This document shows positions 1 through 8,245 of a stretch of 64,000 nucleotides of DNA, in pieces. The DNA comes from Legionella israelensis (GTDB taxonomy: Bacteria; Pseudomonadota; Gammaproteobacteria; Legionellales; Legionellaceae): NCBI RefSeq assembly GCF_004571175.1, contig NZ_CP038273.1, positions 1,798,001 to 1,862,000 of the forward strand. The letters are read 5' to 3'. How positions within the stretch are numbered: position 1 is the first letter of the stretch; each line of letters begins with the position of its first letter. A model generated the notes under the pieces. That model was given only the letters and a program-made list of their open reading frames with translations. It was not told where the DNA came from and made no database searches. A program made the position numbers and the translations under genes.

Positions 1-2
1 TA

Positions 3-1265
3 GCTAAAGAACTGAAGCATCCTTTAGCTGTCATGGCTGATTTGCAGGGTCCAAAAATCCGAATCGGCCGATTTAAACACCAATCAGTAACCTTGGTCAA
101 CGGACAAAAATTCACCCTCAATTGCCAGAATAAGCACCTGTTAGGAGACAGCAAACAGGTGTTTGTGACTTATCCCGACCTCTGTCAGGAGGTCAATATT
201 GGCGATCGGCTATTACTGAGTGATGGATTGATCGAGCTGGAAGTAGAGTCGGTTCAGCAGACTGAAGTCCATTGCCGTGTCATAGACGGCGGCGTTTTAT
301 CGGATTTGAAAGGATTAAACCGTAAAGGGGGTGGCCTGGCCGCTCGAACCTTAACCGATAAGGACAAGGCTGACATGGAAATTGCCGTGAATGCCAAAGT
401 CGATTATTTAGGATTATCCTTTGTGAAGGATGCTCAGGATATTCGCCATGCCCGTGAGCTTTTATGTCAACTACAGGCGGAGCCAACACTCATCATTGCC
501 AAAATTGAACGCAGTGAAGCGCTGGAACACTTAAATGAAATTATTCAGGAAGCCGATGCCATCATGGTAGCAAGGGGTGATTTAGGTGTGGAAATTGGAG
601 CTGCAGAAGTGCCGGCTATTCAGAAGCGAATCATCAGCCAAACACGGCAAATGGACAAAGTGGTCATTACTGCCACTCAAATGATGGAGTCAATGATACA
701 TAGCCCACAGCCTACTCGCGCCGAAGCTTCGGATGTAGCGAATGCCATCCTTGATGGCACAGATGCGGTCATGCTTTCGGCTGAAACAGCAACCGGCGAA
801 TACCCCGTTAAAGTTATTCAAATGGTGGACAAAATTTGCATGAGCGCGGAAAAACATGCCGAATTTCTTTATCAGGCGAACATGGATTCCTTTCATTACC
901 AGAGTACTGATCATGCCATTGCCATGGCAGCCATGTACACCGCTAATCATTTTCCGGTGAACGCCATTATTGCTTTAACCGAATCTGGCGCAACAGCCGT
1001 GTGGATGTCAAGGCTACAAAGTGCCATACCTATTTTTGCCATAACCGCCAATGAAAGGACCGTCGCCCGCTTAAGCCTGGTAAACAATGTTTTTCCTATT
1101 TATCTTGATTTTCGTTCATTTAAGCTTGCACAACTCAATCAGGATGTCATTCAATATTTGGTGGAAAGTGGGCGATTAAAAAAAGATAGTCAGGTGCTGG
1201 TAACCAGAGGAACAACTATCGGCAAATCTGGTGGCACCAATTGTATGGAAATCATGTCTGTTTAA
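3..1265 (+). CDS. pyk: pyruvate kinase, 5' end outside window
   Basis: Pyruvate kinase catalyses the last step of glycolysis, phosphoenolpyruvate plus ADP to pyruvate plus ATP, in the cytosol. The frame is open from the first bases of the window, so the true start lies upstream; the ATG at 33 is internal (MADLQGPKIRIG is a conserved internal motif). Family motifs in order: ADLQGPKIR, the PK signature region IIAKIERSEAL, VARGDLGVEIG, ITATQMMESMI with the downstream substrate loop LDGTDAVMLSAETATGEYP, and a C-terminal allosteric domain ending near VTRGTTIGKSGGTN. About 421 of the usual 470-480 residues are present. No clear intrinsic terminator follows. The assignment is very secure. Confidence 0.97.
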   Translation, partial: AKELKHPLAVMADLQGPKIRIGRFKHQSVTLVNGQKFTLNCQNKHLLGDSKQVFVTYPDLCQEVNIGDRLLLSDGLIELEVESVQQTEVHCRVIDGGVLSDLKGLNRKGGGLAARTLTDKDKADMEIAVNAKVDYLGLSFVKDAQDIRHARELLCQLQAEPTLIIAKIERSEALEHLNEIIQEADAIMVARGDLGVEIGAAEVPAIQKRIISQTRQMDKVVITATQMMESMIHSPQPTRAEASDVANAILDGTDAVMLSAETATGEYPVKVIQMVDKICMSAEKHAEFLYQANMDSFHYQSTDHAIAMAAMYTANHFPVNAIIALTESGATAVWMSRLQSAIPIFAITANERTVARLSLVNNVFPIYLDFRSFKLAQLNQDVIQYLVESGRLKKDSQVLVTRGTTIGKSGGTNCMEIMSV

Positions 1266-1433
1266 AGCCTGCCCCATTTTCTTTGCTCCAATCTAACGCT
1301 GCTAAGACTTAGAAAGCCTTCTTTTAAAATTTATCTTTTATTGATGAACAGGTGATTTTGCCTACCCATCTACTAAAACGATATTTAACACCAGGTGTGA
1401 CTATCTATTTGTATATCTACAATTCTATGAATT

Positions 1434-1491
1434 ATTCATGTTACATAGCTTGCGTTCAAGTCTTCTAAGAAATACTGTGTGTAACATGAGT
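1434..1491. mobile_element. 58-bp miniature element with 5-bp target duplication
   Basis: The left end reads ATTCATGTTAC and the right end GTAACATGAGT, an imperfect inverted repeat matching the termini of the insertion sequence at 32506-33658. The element is flanked by a perfect direct repeat GAATT (1429-1433 and 1492-1496). The interior is non-coding. It is best read as an internally deleted, non-autonomous relative that transposed with the same 5-bp target duplication. It lies immediately upstream of the toxin-antitoxin promoter region. Confidence 0.7.
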
Positions 1492-1512
1492 GAATTAATA
1501 GATGCATTTGAT

Positions 1513-1535
1513 TTGTACGGAATAATGACGTACAA
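1513..1535. promoter_or_regulatory. Inverted-repeat operator of the toxin-antitoxin pair
   Basis: Perfect 7-bp arms TTGTACG (1513-1519) and CGTACAA (1529-1535) are separated by 9 bases, about 30 bp before the antitoxin start. Ribbon-helix-helix antitoxins of the DUF1778 class normally repress their own operon by binding such palindromes together with the toxin. The position and symmetry fit an autoregulatory operator; binding itself is inferred. Confidence 0.6.
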
Positions 1536-1565
1536 TTTATTAAATAGATAGATTTGGAAAGTATT

Positions 1566-1859
1566 ATGAAATATTCAGATATGGAATTAAACAAAACAGC
1601 AAGAATTGAAGCGCGGGTCCTTCCCGAAGATAAGCAGCTATTTAGAAAAGCAGCCACCTTATCAGGGCGTAGTAGTTTATCAGATTTTGTTATTCAAACA
1701 CTAAAGGATGCGGCACAAAAAATTATCAAAGAGCATAAGATTATCGAGCTAACCAAAACGGATCAGGATCTTTTCGTGAAAAGCTTAATTGAGGATTCAA
1801 AACCAAATAGCAGGTTAATAACTGCAGTAAAACATCACAACAAAATAGTCAAAGAATAA
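1566..1859 (+). CDS. DUF1778 ribbon-helix-helix antitoxin (TacA-like)
   Basis: Probable antitoxin that neutralises the acetyltransferase encoded 10 bp downstream and represses the shared promoter. The N-terminal part (ARIEARVLPEDKQLFRKAA, then SGRSSLSDFVIQTLKDAA) has the DUF1778 pattern: a short beta strand followed by two helices. The C-terminal tail is helical and charged, as expected for toxin wrapping. The reading frame continues upstream to a TTG at 1554, but ATG 1566 is preceded by GGAAAG at a good distance, giving 97 residues, the usual family size. The order antitoxin then GNAT toxin matches the TacAT and AtaRT systems. Confidence 0.85.
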   Translation: MKYSDMELNKTARIEARVLPEDKQLFRKAATLSGRSSLSDFVIQTLKDAAQKIIKEHKIIELTKTDQDLFVKSLIEDSKPNSRLITAVKHHNKIVKE

Positions 1860-1869
1860 ATGCGTCATA

Positions 1870-2382
1870 ATGCAAGTTTATAAGATAACTCTCTTAGAGA
1901 AAAGTCATATAAAATCTGATTTTTCTTGTGGTATAGAAGAGCTGGATAACTATTTAAAACATACAGCAAGCCAGGATATAAAACGAAGGATAGCGGCTGT
2001 CTATGTTTTAACTGAGGAGCAATCGGATGTTGTATTAGGATTTTATACTCTTTCGTCCACAATTATTCCATTAGATGAGCTGCCAGGAAGTATATCGAGA
2101 AAGTTGCCAGGCTACCCTCTAATTCCTGCTACTTTAATAGGTCGTTTAGCTTTGGATAAAAAATATCAGTTTAAAGGTTTGGGGCAAATTTTATTGGTAA
2201 ATGCTTTAAAAAAATGTTTTATCAAGAGCAAGGAAATCGCCTCAATGGCTGTTGTGGTTGAGGCTAAAAATGATAAAGCAAAATCATTTTATGAAAAGTT
2301 GGGTTTTATCCCGTATGTAGATAAAAAAGACAAGCTTTTCATCACCATGAAAACAATCAGCAAAATAGCTTTTGATGGATAA
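1870..2382 (+). CDS. GNAT acetyltransferase toxin (TacT/AtaT-like)
   Basis: Probable toxin that transfers acetyl from acetyl-CoA to the amino acid on charged tRNAs, blocking translation, as known for TacT and AtaT. The 170 residues carry the family hallmarks: FSCGIEELDNYL near residues 18-29, LIGRLALDKKYQ before the acetyl-CoA loop QFKGLG (residues 100-105, variant of Q-x-x-G-x-G), and SFYEKLGF with Tyr141 at the position of the catalytic tyrosine of TacT. The gap to the antitoxin is 10 bp and the two are surely cotranscribed. A hairpin with a T-rich tail follows. The tRNA target cannot be read from sequence. Confidence 0.87.
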   Translation: MQVYKITLLEKSHIKSDFSCGIEELDNYLKHTASQDIKRRIAAVYVLTEEQSDVVLGFYTLSSTIIPLDELPGSISRKLPGYPLIPATLIGRLALDKKYQFKGLGQILLVNALKKCFIKSKEIASMAVVVEAKNDKAKSFYEKLGFIPYVDKKDKLFITMKTISKIAFDG

Positions 2383-2423
2383 TTTTCTCATTAAATTTTA
2401 TATTAAATTTAAGCATTGTGCGG

Positions 2424-2468
2424 TGAAAGAGAATAAACAACCCTCTTTCAATAATTTTTTATTTTTTG
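2424..2468 (+). terminator. Intrinsic terminator after the toxin gene
   Basis: Stem arms TGAAAGAG (2424-2431) and CTCTTTCA (2443-2450) with an 11-base loop are followed by a T-rich tract to about 2468. It is correctly placed about 40 bp beyond the toxin stop. The stem is AT-rich, so strength is uncertain. Confidence 0.55.
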
Positions 2469-2809
2469 CAGAGACAAAGTCCCAAAGTCTCAAAGAGGAT
2501 ATTGAGCAGACATATGAGGATACTAATACGAAAAAAATGGATTAATTTTTTAGAAGGCGCTAGGATAGATAAGAATACCTCAGGAGGCCAAAAAACACGA
2601 AAATATGCAGAAAAAAGAGTTCATATCATCTCAGCCAAAGAAATAGGCTGCTAGTATTACGCTTTTTGTTTGATTTTGCCTCGTACTTCTCGATTTTACT
2701 CGTTTATAAAGCATTAAAACTCCGAACGGGCTTTTTTATTATGCTATGCCAAATTATTTTTGTATACTCTGAACCACCATTTTGCTGAGATAAAGAAGGG
2801 GCGGGGAAG
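2469..2809. other. Gap between toxin-antitoxin pair and F-box gene
   Basis: No convincing gene. A lysine-rich open frame (about 2466-2654, TTG start) and a 56-codon frame overlapping the toxin stop (2375-2545) exist but have no recognisable motif or ribosome binding site. The end of the gap contains an extended -10 box, TGTATACT at 2761-2768, without an obvious -35, likely the promoter of the F-box gene. A purine-rich ribosome binding site lies just before 2810. Confidence 0.35.
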
Positions 2810-3466
2810 ATGTTTGAATGGCTCTATATCCTGTTTAATTCAGAACAAGAAAAACTACCGTCCGATCCCTTGTTTGATGATCTTGGCTTGCCGATAAGAG
2901 ATCAGATTTTTGATTATCTGAATCTGAAAGATATAGGCAGACTTGCTCAATGCAATTCGACATTGAATCGTTTTTTTAAAGAAAGCAACAGGCAATTTGC
3001 ATTCCAATTTAAAGGAAAAAACCCTGAGAAAAGCACTTATAAGCAAGTAATTGCTCAGTTTCGACAGTACCAGGAAACACTCGACTCCGCCGAAAAAACA
3101 TGTTGGAAACCTCTGGCAAACGGCATTGACAGAACAGACACTTGTTGTGAAAGTCTTTTTTATAACGAAGAACCAGAAAATTGCAATCCTGCCCCAGGAG
3201 TTATCATTGGGTGATTCAGCGTGGTTGGTGGATGCACCGGTGCAGCGACAGGAGGTGCCCTTGGGGGAGTGGAATCCGCTGTTTTATTCTCACTGGTGGG
3301 TGCTTTTGGCGGCTGTGGGGGAGGGGTATTGTTTATGTTTTGCCTGGCTTGTGCGTATGAATATCTTCTGCGGCCTTTAGATAATTTCTCAGAGAAACAA
3401 TTAAAGAAAAATGAAAAAAAAGTAAAGGAGCTCCAGGAAAATCAACCTGTTCTGAGCTATCCATAA
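2810..3466 (+). pseudogene. F-box protein with glycine-rich membrane tail, split by in-frame TGA
   Basis: The first part (134 residues) has an N-terminal F-box-like segment, LGLPIRDQIFDYLNLKDIG, followed by LAQCNSTLNRFF, the pattern that binds Skp1 in SCF ubiquitin ligases and is used by Legionella effectors such as LegU1 and AnkB. The frame stops at TGA 3212-3214 and then continues open in the same frame to 3466. The continuation encodes a glycine-rich hydrophobic stretch (VVGGCTGAATGGALGG, then about 30 hydrophobic residues) and a charged coiled tail. The uninterrupted product would be about 218 residues. A single base change (GGA or TGG to TGA) would explain the break. Either this is a recent pseudogene or the TGA is read through; the shortened F-box piece may also function alone. 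Confidence 0.7.
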
Positions 3467-3538
3467 CTTCAAATGTCCATTAGTTTTTATAGGATATGGC
3501 AAGAGCAATTGTCAATTGATACTTTATCCCGAATGTTC

Positions 3539-3976
3539 CTAACAAGCTATTTTTTTAAAATATTTTTTCGGAGATTGAGATGATCTGAGAAATTTTCGGG
3601 ATGAAATATCTAAATATATGACATACGATAAAAGGACTAAGTTTATAATAATCATTGGGATAATAGATGGTTGTGATAGAAAAAACTTAATGGGCAGGTA
3701 ACTAATTCCAGAAAGATTCGAACAAATGATAGCTAAATAACCAATTTTAAAACCCCATTTCCTAACTGCAAATAGTCCGATTGCTGCTATCAGATTTAAG
3801 ATGAAAAATAAAGCACCCATTATAACAAAATATAGGGTCCAACCCATCCATCCGTTCAATATATCAGGCTGCTGAAGTATCAGCTGAAATGGTATTACAG
3901 GTACTTTCCAGTGAATGACCAGTGTTAAAACCATTAAACAAGAAACGAGCCGACATCCAAACAGAATTTTTTTCAT
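3539..3976 (-). CDS. Four-helix inner membrane protein, unknown function
   Basis: 145 residues with about four hydrophobic segments: one at the N-terminus (residues 5-22, could be read as a signal anchor), one around 48-70 (LYFVIMGALFFILNLIAAIGLF), one around 78-92 and one around 105-123. The C-terminus is basic, predicting a cytoplasmic end. I do not recognise a family beyond small membrane proteins common in Legionella. It stands alone, with the structured repeat about 85 bp upstream of its start. Confidence 0.55.
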   Translation of the reverse strand: MKKILFGCRLVSCLMVLTLVIHWKVPVIPFQLILQQPDILNGWMGWTLYFVIMGALFFILNLIAAIGLFAVRKWGFKIGYLAIICSNLSGISYLPIKFFLSQPSIIPMIIINLVLLSYVIYLDISSRKFLRSSQSPKKYFKKIAC

Positions 3977-4061
3977 TGAAATTTTTCCAATAGTTTATAG
4001 TATATATGATTATCATACTTATAAAGAGTGAAACATTGTTGAGCATTTTTTTCAAACGCTG

Positions 4062-4309
4062 CGCGCCATGGAAGGCTGAAAGCCGAGGCGCGTAGTCCGC
4101 GATAGGCTGCGATTTTTTTAAACAGCCCGAAGGGATGTTAAAAAAATCTTTCTGCAGCCGTTAAGTCATTGGTGAAGGCGTACGCTTTGCTCGTTCAGAG
4201 CAAACGTGCCGTAACAGGACGCTCGCGGCCCAAACACTTCGCGCGTTGGCGAGTCGATTTTGGTGACTTGGATGTCCCAAAATCTTTCATGAGGTAGCGC
4301 GACTCTTGT
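4062..4309 (+). repeat. Structured repeat, copy 1 (248 bp)
   Basis: This block is nearly identical to 14510-14758: I count one single-base indel and about three substitutions. It is made of hairpins: CGCGCC and GGCGCG arms at the left end; a long stem of GGCTGCGATTTTTTTAA with TTAAAAAAATC and TGCAGCC; and GATTTTGG with CCAAAATC near the right end. It has no coding frame of note. The base immediately to its right starts an open fragment of a membrane-protein gene, so the repeat marks a rearrangement or insertion boundary. I see no target duplication. Confidence 0.85.
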
Positions 4310-4522
4310 TGGGAAAATGTCTGGCCGCTATTTGGAGCGCTAATTGCTTATGATCTTGTATTAATTGGACCAATCATCTTTTCTATAATTTTCCAGGATG
4401 TGATGCCGATTACTTCTCCTCGACGTCTTTATAGCTATGGAATTGCTGTTATTATTACATTTTTAATGGTTGTGTATTATTCGATGAAAAAAGGACGCCA
4501 ACGAAAATTAAACAAAGGCTAA
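4310..4522 (+). pseudogene. C-terminal remnant of a membrane protein gene
   Basis: Starting exactly at the edge of the repeat, 70 codons are open and read like real membrane protein: two hydrophobic helices (LFGALIAYDLVLIGPIIFSI and YGIAVIITFLMVVYYSM) separated by a loop with SPRR, then a basic tail KKGRQRKLNKG and a stop. There is no start codon or ribosome binding site, and the repeat contains an in-frame stop shortly upstream. The 5' part of the gene has been lost at the repeat boundary. The parent family is not recognised. Confidence 0.65.
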
Positions 4523-4528
4523 AAGTGA

Positions 4529-4825
4529 TCAAAGCAATGCCCCTAATTTATTATTGATCTTGCCTTTAATTTCAATGTGAGTTTTCAATAAAAAAGATTG
4601 AATTGCAGTCTTTTTATTAAATGTTTCAATTTTTCTCTGCCAAATTTCTCTATCAGATAAGTTAACTTGTATTGGTACCAATAATAGATATCGAATAACA
4701 CCATCGATACAGATACTTAACACCTTATAATCATCTTCTTTGTAATACATTATTCCAAGATAAAGACCCAATCGCTCTTGGAATAATTTTACGTAACATC
4801 GCTTTATTGATGGTTTGAACTTCAT
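4529..4825 (-). CDS. Small hypothetical protein
   Basis: 98 residues, basic, with no signal peptide and one moderately hydrophobic stretch (SICIDGVIRYLLLVPIQV). No domain recognised. It converges with the membrane-protein remnant. The ribosome binding site is weak and base composition is AT-rich, so it may be a degraded or accessory gene. The coding call is tentative. Confidence 0.4.
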   Translation of the reverse strand: MKFKPSIKRCYVKLFQERLGLYLGIMYYKEDDYKVLSICIDGVIRYLLLVPIQVNLSDREIWQRKIETFNKKTAIQSFLLKTHIEIKGKINNKLGALL

Positions 4826-5250
4826 TAGAGAAATATGGCTATAAAATTTTTCATTGCCCTATGTATTTTCCTTGGTTTCTCTTATTATTCGAACATTGTG
4901 TATATGAATCTTGGTGCTGCAAATATATCAATTTGACTAAAACTAAAACTAAGGCTAGGGCAGAACAAGCGCATCTAATTTTTGATCACAAAAAGCCCTA
5001 TCTGCTGTGCTTTATGCGCGACATCCAAACGAACTCATATCAAGTGCTGTGTTGGATTCCTTGCATAAAGCGATGAATTGAACATGTTGATTTTATATTG
5101 TGCCACTGGATGCGTTTACCCTGATGCCAGGGGATGCATGTCGATATATGAGATATCACATAAAGAATGCCTATCTATCGCATCCATTTGTTTTCGCCTA
5201 TGGCCTTACGAGGTTTTGAAGCCGTCATAAGACCGGTCAGAGGAGAGCAT
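4826..5250. other. Intergenic stretch without a supported gene
   Basis: A 71-codon frame (4861-5076) lacks a ribosome binding site and has implausible composition, so I do not call it. A small hairpin (CCCTG and CCAGGGG arms near 5119-5133) is visible. Nothing else is supported. Confidence 0.4.
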
Positions 5251-5613
5251 TTATTGCATGCTTTGAATTTTTTTCCGTAACTGGGGATTTTGTTGTATCT
5301 GTTGTGCAATTTGATTGTATTGTTGAGGGGTTAACCCATTGTTTTTAACGGCTTCATTCATCTCTTTATAAGCTTTTTGCTCCAGCTGTTGAGCATCTTT
5401 TCCTTGATTAGCTTGAAGTTTTTGCTGATATTTTTGTTGAATTTGCACGAGCTCTTTATAAGTTTTAACAAATTTGTTCAGATCTCCTTCACTGATTTTT
5501 GTAGCAGATGGATTGGATGGCGCAGTTTGCTGCATGGTGTTGGTATCAGCAGCAGCCAATATTGAAAATGAAAATCCTGTTATAAATGATAAAAGCAGTA
5601 TTATTTTTTTCAT
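5251..5613 (-). CDS. Secreted DUF4168-like protein
   Basis: 120 residues. A Sec signal peptide (MKKIILLLSFITGFSFSILA, cleavage near AAA-DT) is followed by a short Thr/Ser/Pro linker and a helical domain (EGDLNKFVKTYKELVQIQQKY to the end) with the NGLTPQQYNQIAQQIQQNP signature of DUF4168 proteins. Such proteins are periplasmic or extracellular and of unknown role. The start is well supported, with GGAAAA before the ATG. It is divergent from the patatin-like gene. Confidence 0.75.
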   Translation of the reverse strand: MKKIILLLSFITGFSFSILAAADTNTMQQTAPSNPSATKISEGDLNKFVKTYKELVQIQQKYQQKLQANQGKDAQQLEQKAYKEMNEAVKNNGLTPQQYNQIAQQIQQNPQLRKKIQSMQ

Positions 5614-5817
5614 GAATTGTTTTCCTTAATATTTTTGATTAATTAAAACGGATTATCAAACCGTCCATTCTGAACGTAGCTTATCAAAAGACTTTTTTCA
5701 AATGGCAAATAGCGGTGGATTTTCGACAAGCCTTTCATGTTTCTTAAGTTAAGCCGTTGCTTGCCAATGGCCTGCAAGCAGATTATATTCTTAATCTTCC
5801 ACTCTAAAATATTAGAA

Positions 5818-6927
5818 ATGACTAAAATAGCGCTTTACCTGGCTGGAGGTGGAGCCCGAGGAGCCTATCAGGCTGGGGTTCTTAAAGCAATCAGTACAAT
5901 TCTAAGCTCAAAGCAAATTCCTTTTAATATACTCACAGGAGCCAGTGTCGGCAGCATTAATACCGCCGTGTTAGCTGAAAATGCACTGGATTTTTTCGCC
6001 GGTGTTAATAAGTTAACTGAGTTATGGGGTGATATTACTTGTCCGCAAATTTTTAAGACCAGTAATTATGCACTCAGTAAGACGGTCATACGTAACATGA
6101 GCAGTATGCTTTTTAAGCAACGGTTATTAGGGCATATTCTTGATACCTCGCCTTTACGTGTATTTCTTAATAACGTCATTGATTTTGTGAATGTGGGAAG
6201 TGCCATTAAAAATAAGCACTTAGAAATGATTGAAATCATCAGCAGTTGTTATGAAACTCAAAAAACCATATCCTTCTACCAACATCATGCAGAAGATTTT
6301 GCGGATTGGAACCATCCACTTCATAGTAGTCAACGGGTTAACCTGGAAATGGAGTATTTTCTGGCCTCTACTGCTTTGCCTTTGTTCTTTCCGCCTTCAA
6401 AAATAGATGGTTTTCATTATGGAGATGGTCATTTAGGGTTAGAGGCGCCACTTCGTGGAGCAATCCATTGTCAAGTTGATAAAGTTTTAGTTATTGGAAA
6501 TCGGCAATTAAAGAAAGATGAAGCAGACAAATTACGCGACGGTGACATTGATTTTTCACGTGTTTTAAGTGGCATGATAAACGGCTTGTTTTTAGATAAT
6601 CTCGATCGAGACATTGAGATGATTAACCACATGAACAATATTGCCCGCTTGTTACCGAGGGAAAAACAACAGCAATCGCCCTGGCGAATCGTTGAAATTT
6701 TACATTTACGGCCAAGTGTGGATATAGCGGCCATTGCTCAGTCGCATTACAACAGTATTCCAATGTTATTACGTCTTTTGCTTAATTTTCTTGGTGCTAA
6801 ACGTCATTCCGGTGATTTACTGAGTTTTCTCTTATTTGAAAAAGAATTCACCCGCGAGCTAATCAAACTGGGCTTTAACGATACAATGGCAGTACAGGAC
6901 TCTGTTTCCACCTTTTTCGCTGCCTAG
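5818..6927 (+). CDS. Patatin-like phospholipase
   Basis: Predicted lipid acyl hydrolase using a Ser-Asp dyad. With the start at 5818 the protein is 369 residues and begins directly with the patatin core: oxyanion loop GGGARGAYQAG at 10-20, nucleophile Ser43 in GASVG, and the catalytic Asp203-Gly204 in YGDGHLGLEAPL. All essential residues are present. An in-frame ATG at 5737 would add 27 residues with little resemblance to the family, and neither start has a strong ribosome binding site. Legionella encodes many patatin-like proteins, some of them (for example VipD) Dot/Icm effectors; whether this one is secreted cannot be judged here. The C-terminal 150 residues are not recognisable. Confidence 0.88.
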   Translation: MTKIALYLAGGGARGAYQAGVLKAISTILSSKQIPFNILTGASVGSINTAVLAENALDFFAGVNKLTELWGDITCPQIFKTSNYALSKTVIRNMSSMLFKQRLLGHILDTSPLRVFLNNVIDFVNVGSAIKNKHLEMIEIISSCYETQKTISFYQHHAEDFADWNHPLHSSQRVNLEMEYFLASTALPLFFPPSKIDGFHYGDGHLGLEAPLRGAIHCQVDKVLVIGNRQLKKDEADKLRDGDIDFSRVLSGMINGLFLDNLDRDIEMINHMNNIARLLPREKQQQSPWRIVEILHLRPSVDIAAIAQSHYNSIPMLLRLLLNFLGAKRHSGDLLSFLLFEKEFTRELIKLGFNDTMAVQDSVSTFFAA

Positions 6928-7409
6928 CCTAACGATCAGAATATTTACAGGATGAGGAACTAGAATCCTTATTGCCGCATATTTCTTTTTTTCCCGAGTG
7001 GGGTATAAAAAGCAGTCTGGTGATGTAAAAGCAATGTTCATTTCACGAAATATTCACAGAGTTATCCACTGAATTTGTGAATAACAAAGGGCAATTAAAA
7101 TGAAAAGTAAGGCCATGGTGGCCCTGAGCTTTAAGCATGGTTCAATGAAAATCAGGATGAATGATGAATACACTTATCCACAAAAATAGAGAGTCATGTT
7201 AACTGCCGTTCTCGATGAGTGATTTTATTATGCAACAGAAGATATTTGTGAACTGTCTTTTGATAAATTTGATTATGGGTCGCTCAGGTGCTGGAGCGGA
7301 TTTTGTCATAGGAGCAGTTAGCTTTTTCAAGATAACAAGGTTGTGGTTGATTTTTGTCTCAAATTGACCTTGAGGACGCTTTCATGATACATAATTTTTT
7401 ACTTTTTTA
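6928..7409. other. Intergenic region with two DnaA-box-like 9-mers
   Basis: No supported gene. TTATCCACT (7062-7070) and TTATCCACA (7174-7182) resemble the DnaA box but are only two, without the AT-rich unwinding array or neighbouring dnaA/dnaN expected of an origin. A 29-codon frame beginning near 7100 has no ribosome binding site. Confidence 0.35.
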
Positions 7410-7552
7410 ACTCATGTTATGCGCACAGCATTTTTTAGAACATTTGGACGCTTTTTGGAATTTTAAAGCGCAATTTACATGGAGTAAATGAGCATTTGAA
7501 ATTCCAAAATGCGTCCAAAAAGGCAAAAAAGACGAAGCTGCGTAACATGAGT
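7410..7552. mobile_element. 143-bp miniature inverted-repeat element
   Basis: The ends ACTCATGTTATGCGCACAG and (on the other strand) ACTCATGTTACGCAGCTTC match the insertion sequence termini. Inside, TTTGGACGCTTTTTGGAATTT pairs imperfectly with GAAATTCCAAAATGCGTCCAAA, so the whole element can fold into one long hairpin. It is non-coding. The flanks TTTTA and TATTT are not a clear target duplication. The same element in opposite orientation lies at 24802-24945. Confidence 0.8.
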
Positions 7553-7614
7553 TATTTAAGTGTTTGTCATAGACTTGGAAACAACCGAGGTAATTTTCTT
7601 AAAAGGAGTTTTTC

Positions 7615-8121
7615 ATGACCGGTTTTTTTGAAACCATTTCCAAACATCTTTCTATCCGAGCATTTTCTTCATCAAGCCCGCATCGCAATGCTGAGCGTGC
7701 CTGTGGTGCTACCCAGGTTATTGCTTCCAGCGTTCAATCCCTTTCACCAGCCACACTCGTTCCGGCCAAATTTGCCCAGAGCTTAATCTCTTTTTATACC
7801 ATTTTTCGGAGTGATACGCATGCAAGTGAAAAAACATTACATGTTTTGCAAGGACTAATTGCATTAACACAGCTGAGTCTTGCCGCTATTTTGTTATTTC
7901 AAGATTTGGATTGTAATGAAGAGGAGGAATTTATCTGCACCGCAGCATTTTTAATGGATCTCCTGTATGCCGGTACTCTCGCAACAGGCTGGGTGCCCAG
8001 CGAATTCTCGAAAGATCCTTATTTAACTCCCGAGGCAAAACATGGTGAAAAAATGGCAGATAAAAGCCAAGACGAAGATGAGGAGGAAACAGAAGAGGAA
8101 GACAATTCCCTTCGAGTGTAA
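7615..8121 (+). CDS. Hypothetical membrane-associated protein with acidic tail
   Basis: 168 residues with a strong ribosome binding site (AAAAGGAG, 7 bases before ATG). The N-terminus is serine-rich. The middle has a hydrophobic segment (TLHVLQGLIALTQLSLAAILLF, about residues 78-98) and a second weaker one (ICTAAFLMDLLYAGTLATG). The end is a run of Glu and Asp from about residue 150. No known domain. Small membrane proteins with glutamate-rich C-termini are frequent among Legionella Dot/Icm substrates, so an effector role is possible but unproven. Confidence 0.65.
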   Translation: MTGFFETISKHLSIRAFSSSSPHRNAERACGATQVIASSVQSLSPATLVPAKFAQSLISFYTIFRSDTHASEKTLHVLQGLIALTQLSLAAILLFQDLDCNEEEEFICTAAFLMDLLYAGTLATGWVPSEFSKDPYLTPEAKHGEKMADKSQDEDEEETEEEDNSLRV

Positions 8122-8245
8122 ATTGCTGAAATAAGATAAGTGCTCAGCCCTGTTTCGGGGAACGGCCATAACTTGAATTATCTGTTTGTGTCGTCGCCAA
8201 CATAGCGGGTTGAGCTATTACAAAAATTTGTCCGTATTGTGTTAT

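Noticed and set aside
2375..2654. Short open frames (2375-2545 and 2466-2654) after the toxin gene
   Set aside because: No ribosome binding site, composition dominated by Lys, Ser and Thr from AT-rich DNA, and they run through a probable terminator.
4861..5076. 71-codon plus-strand frame
   Set aside because: No ribosome binding site, odd Cys/Trp-rich composition and no motif.
7062..7182. Two DnaA-box-like sequences as a replication origin
   Set aside because: Only two 9-mers, no AT-rich repeats and no dnaA, dnaN, gidA or rpmH nearby.
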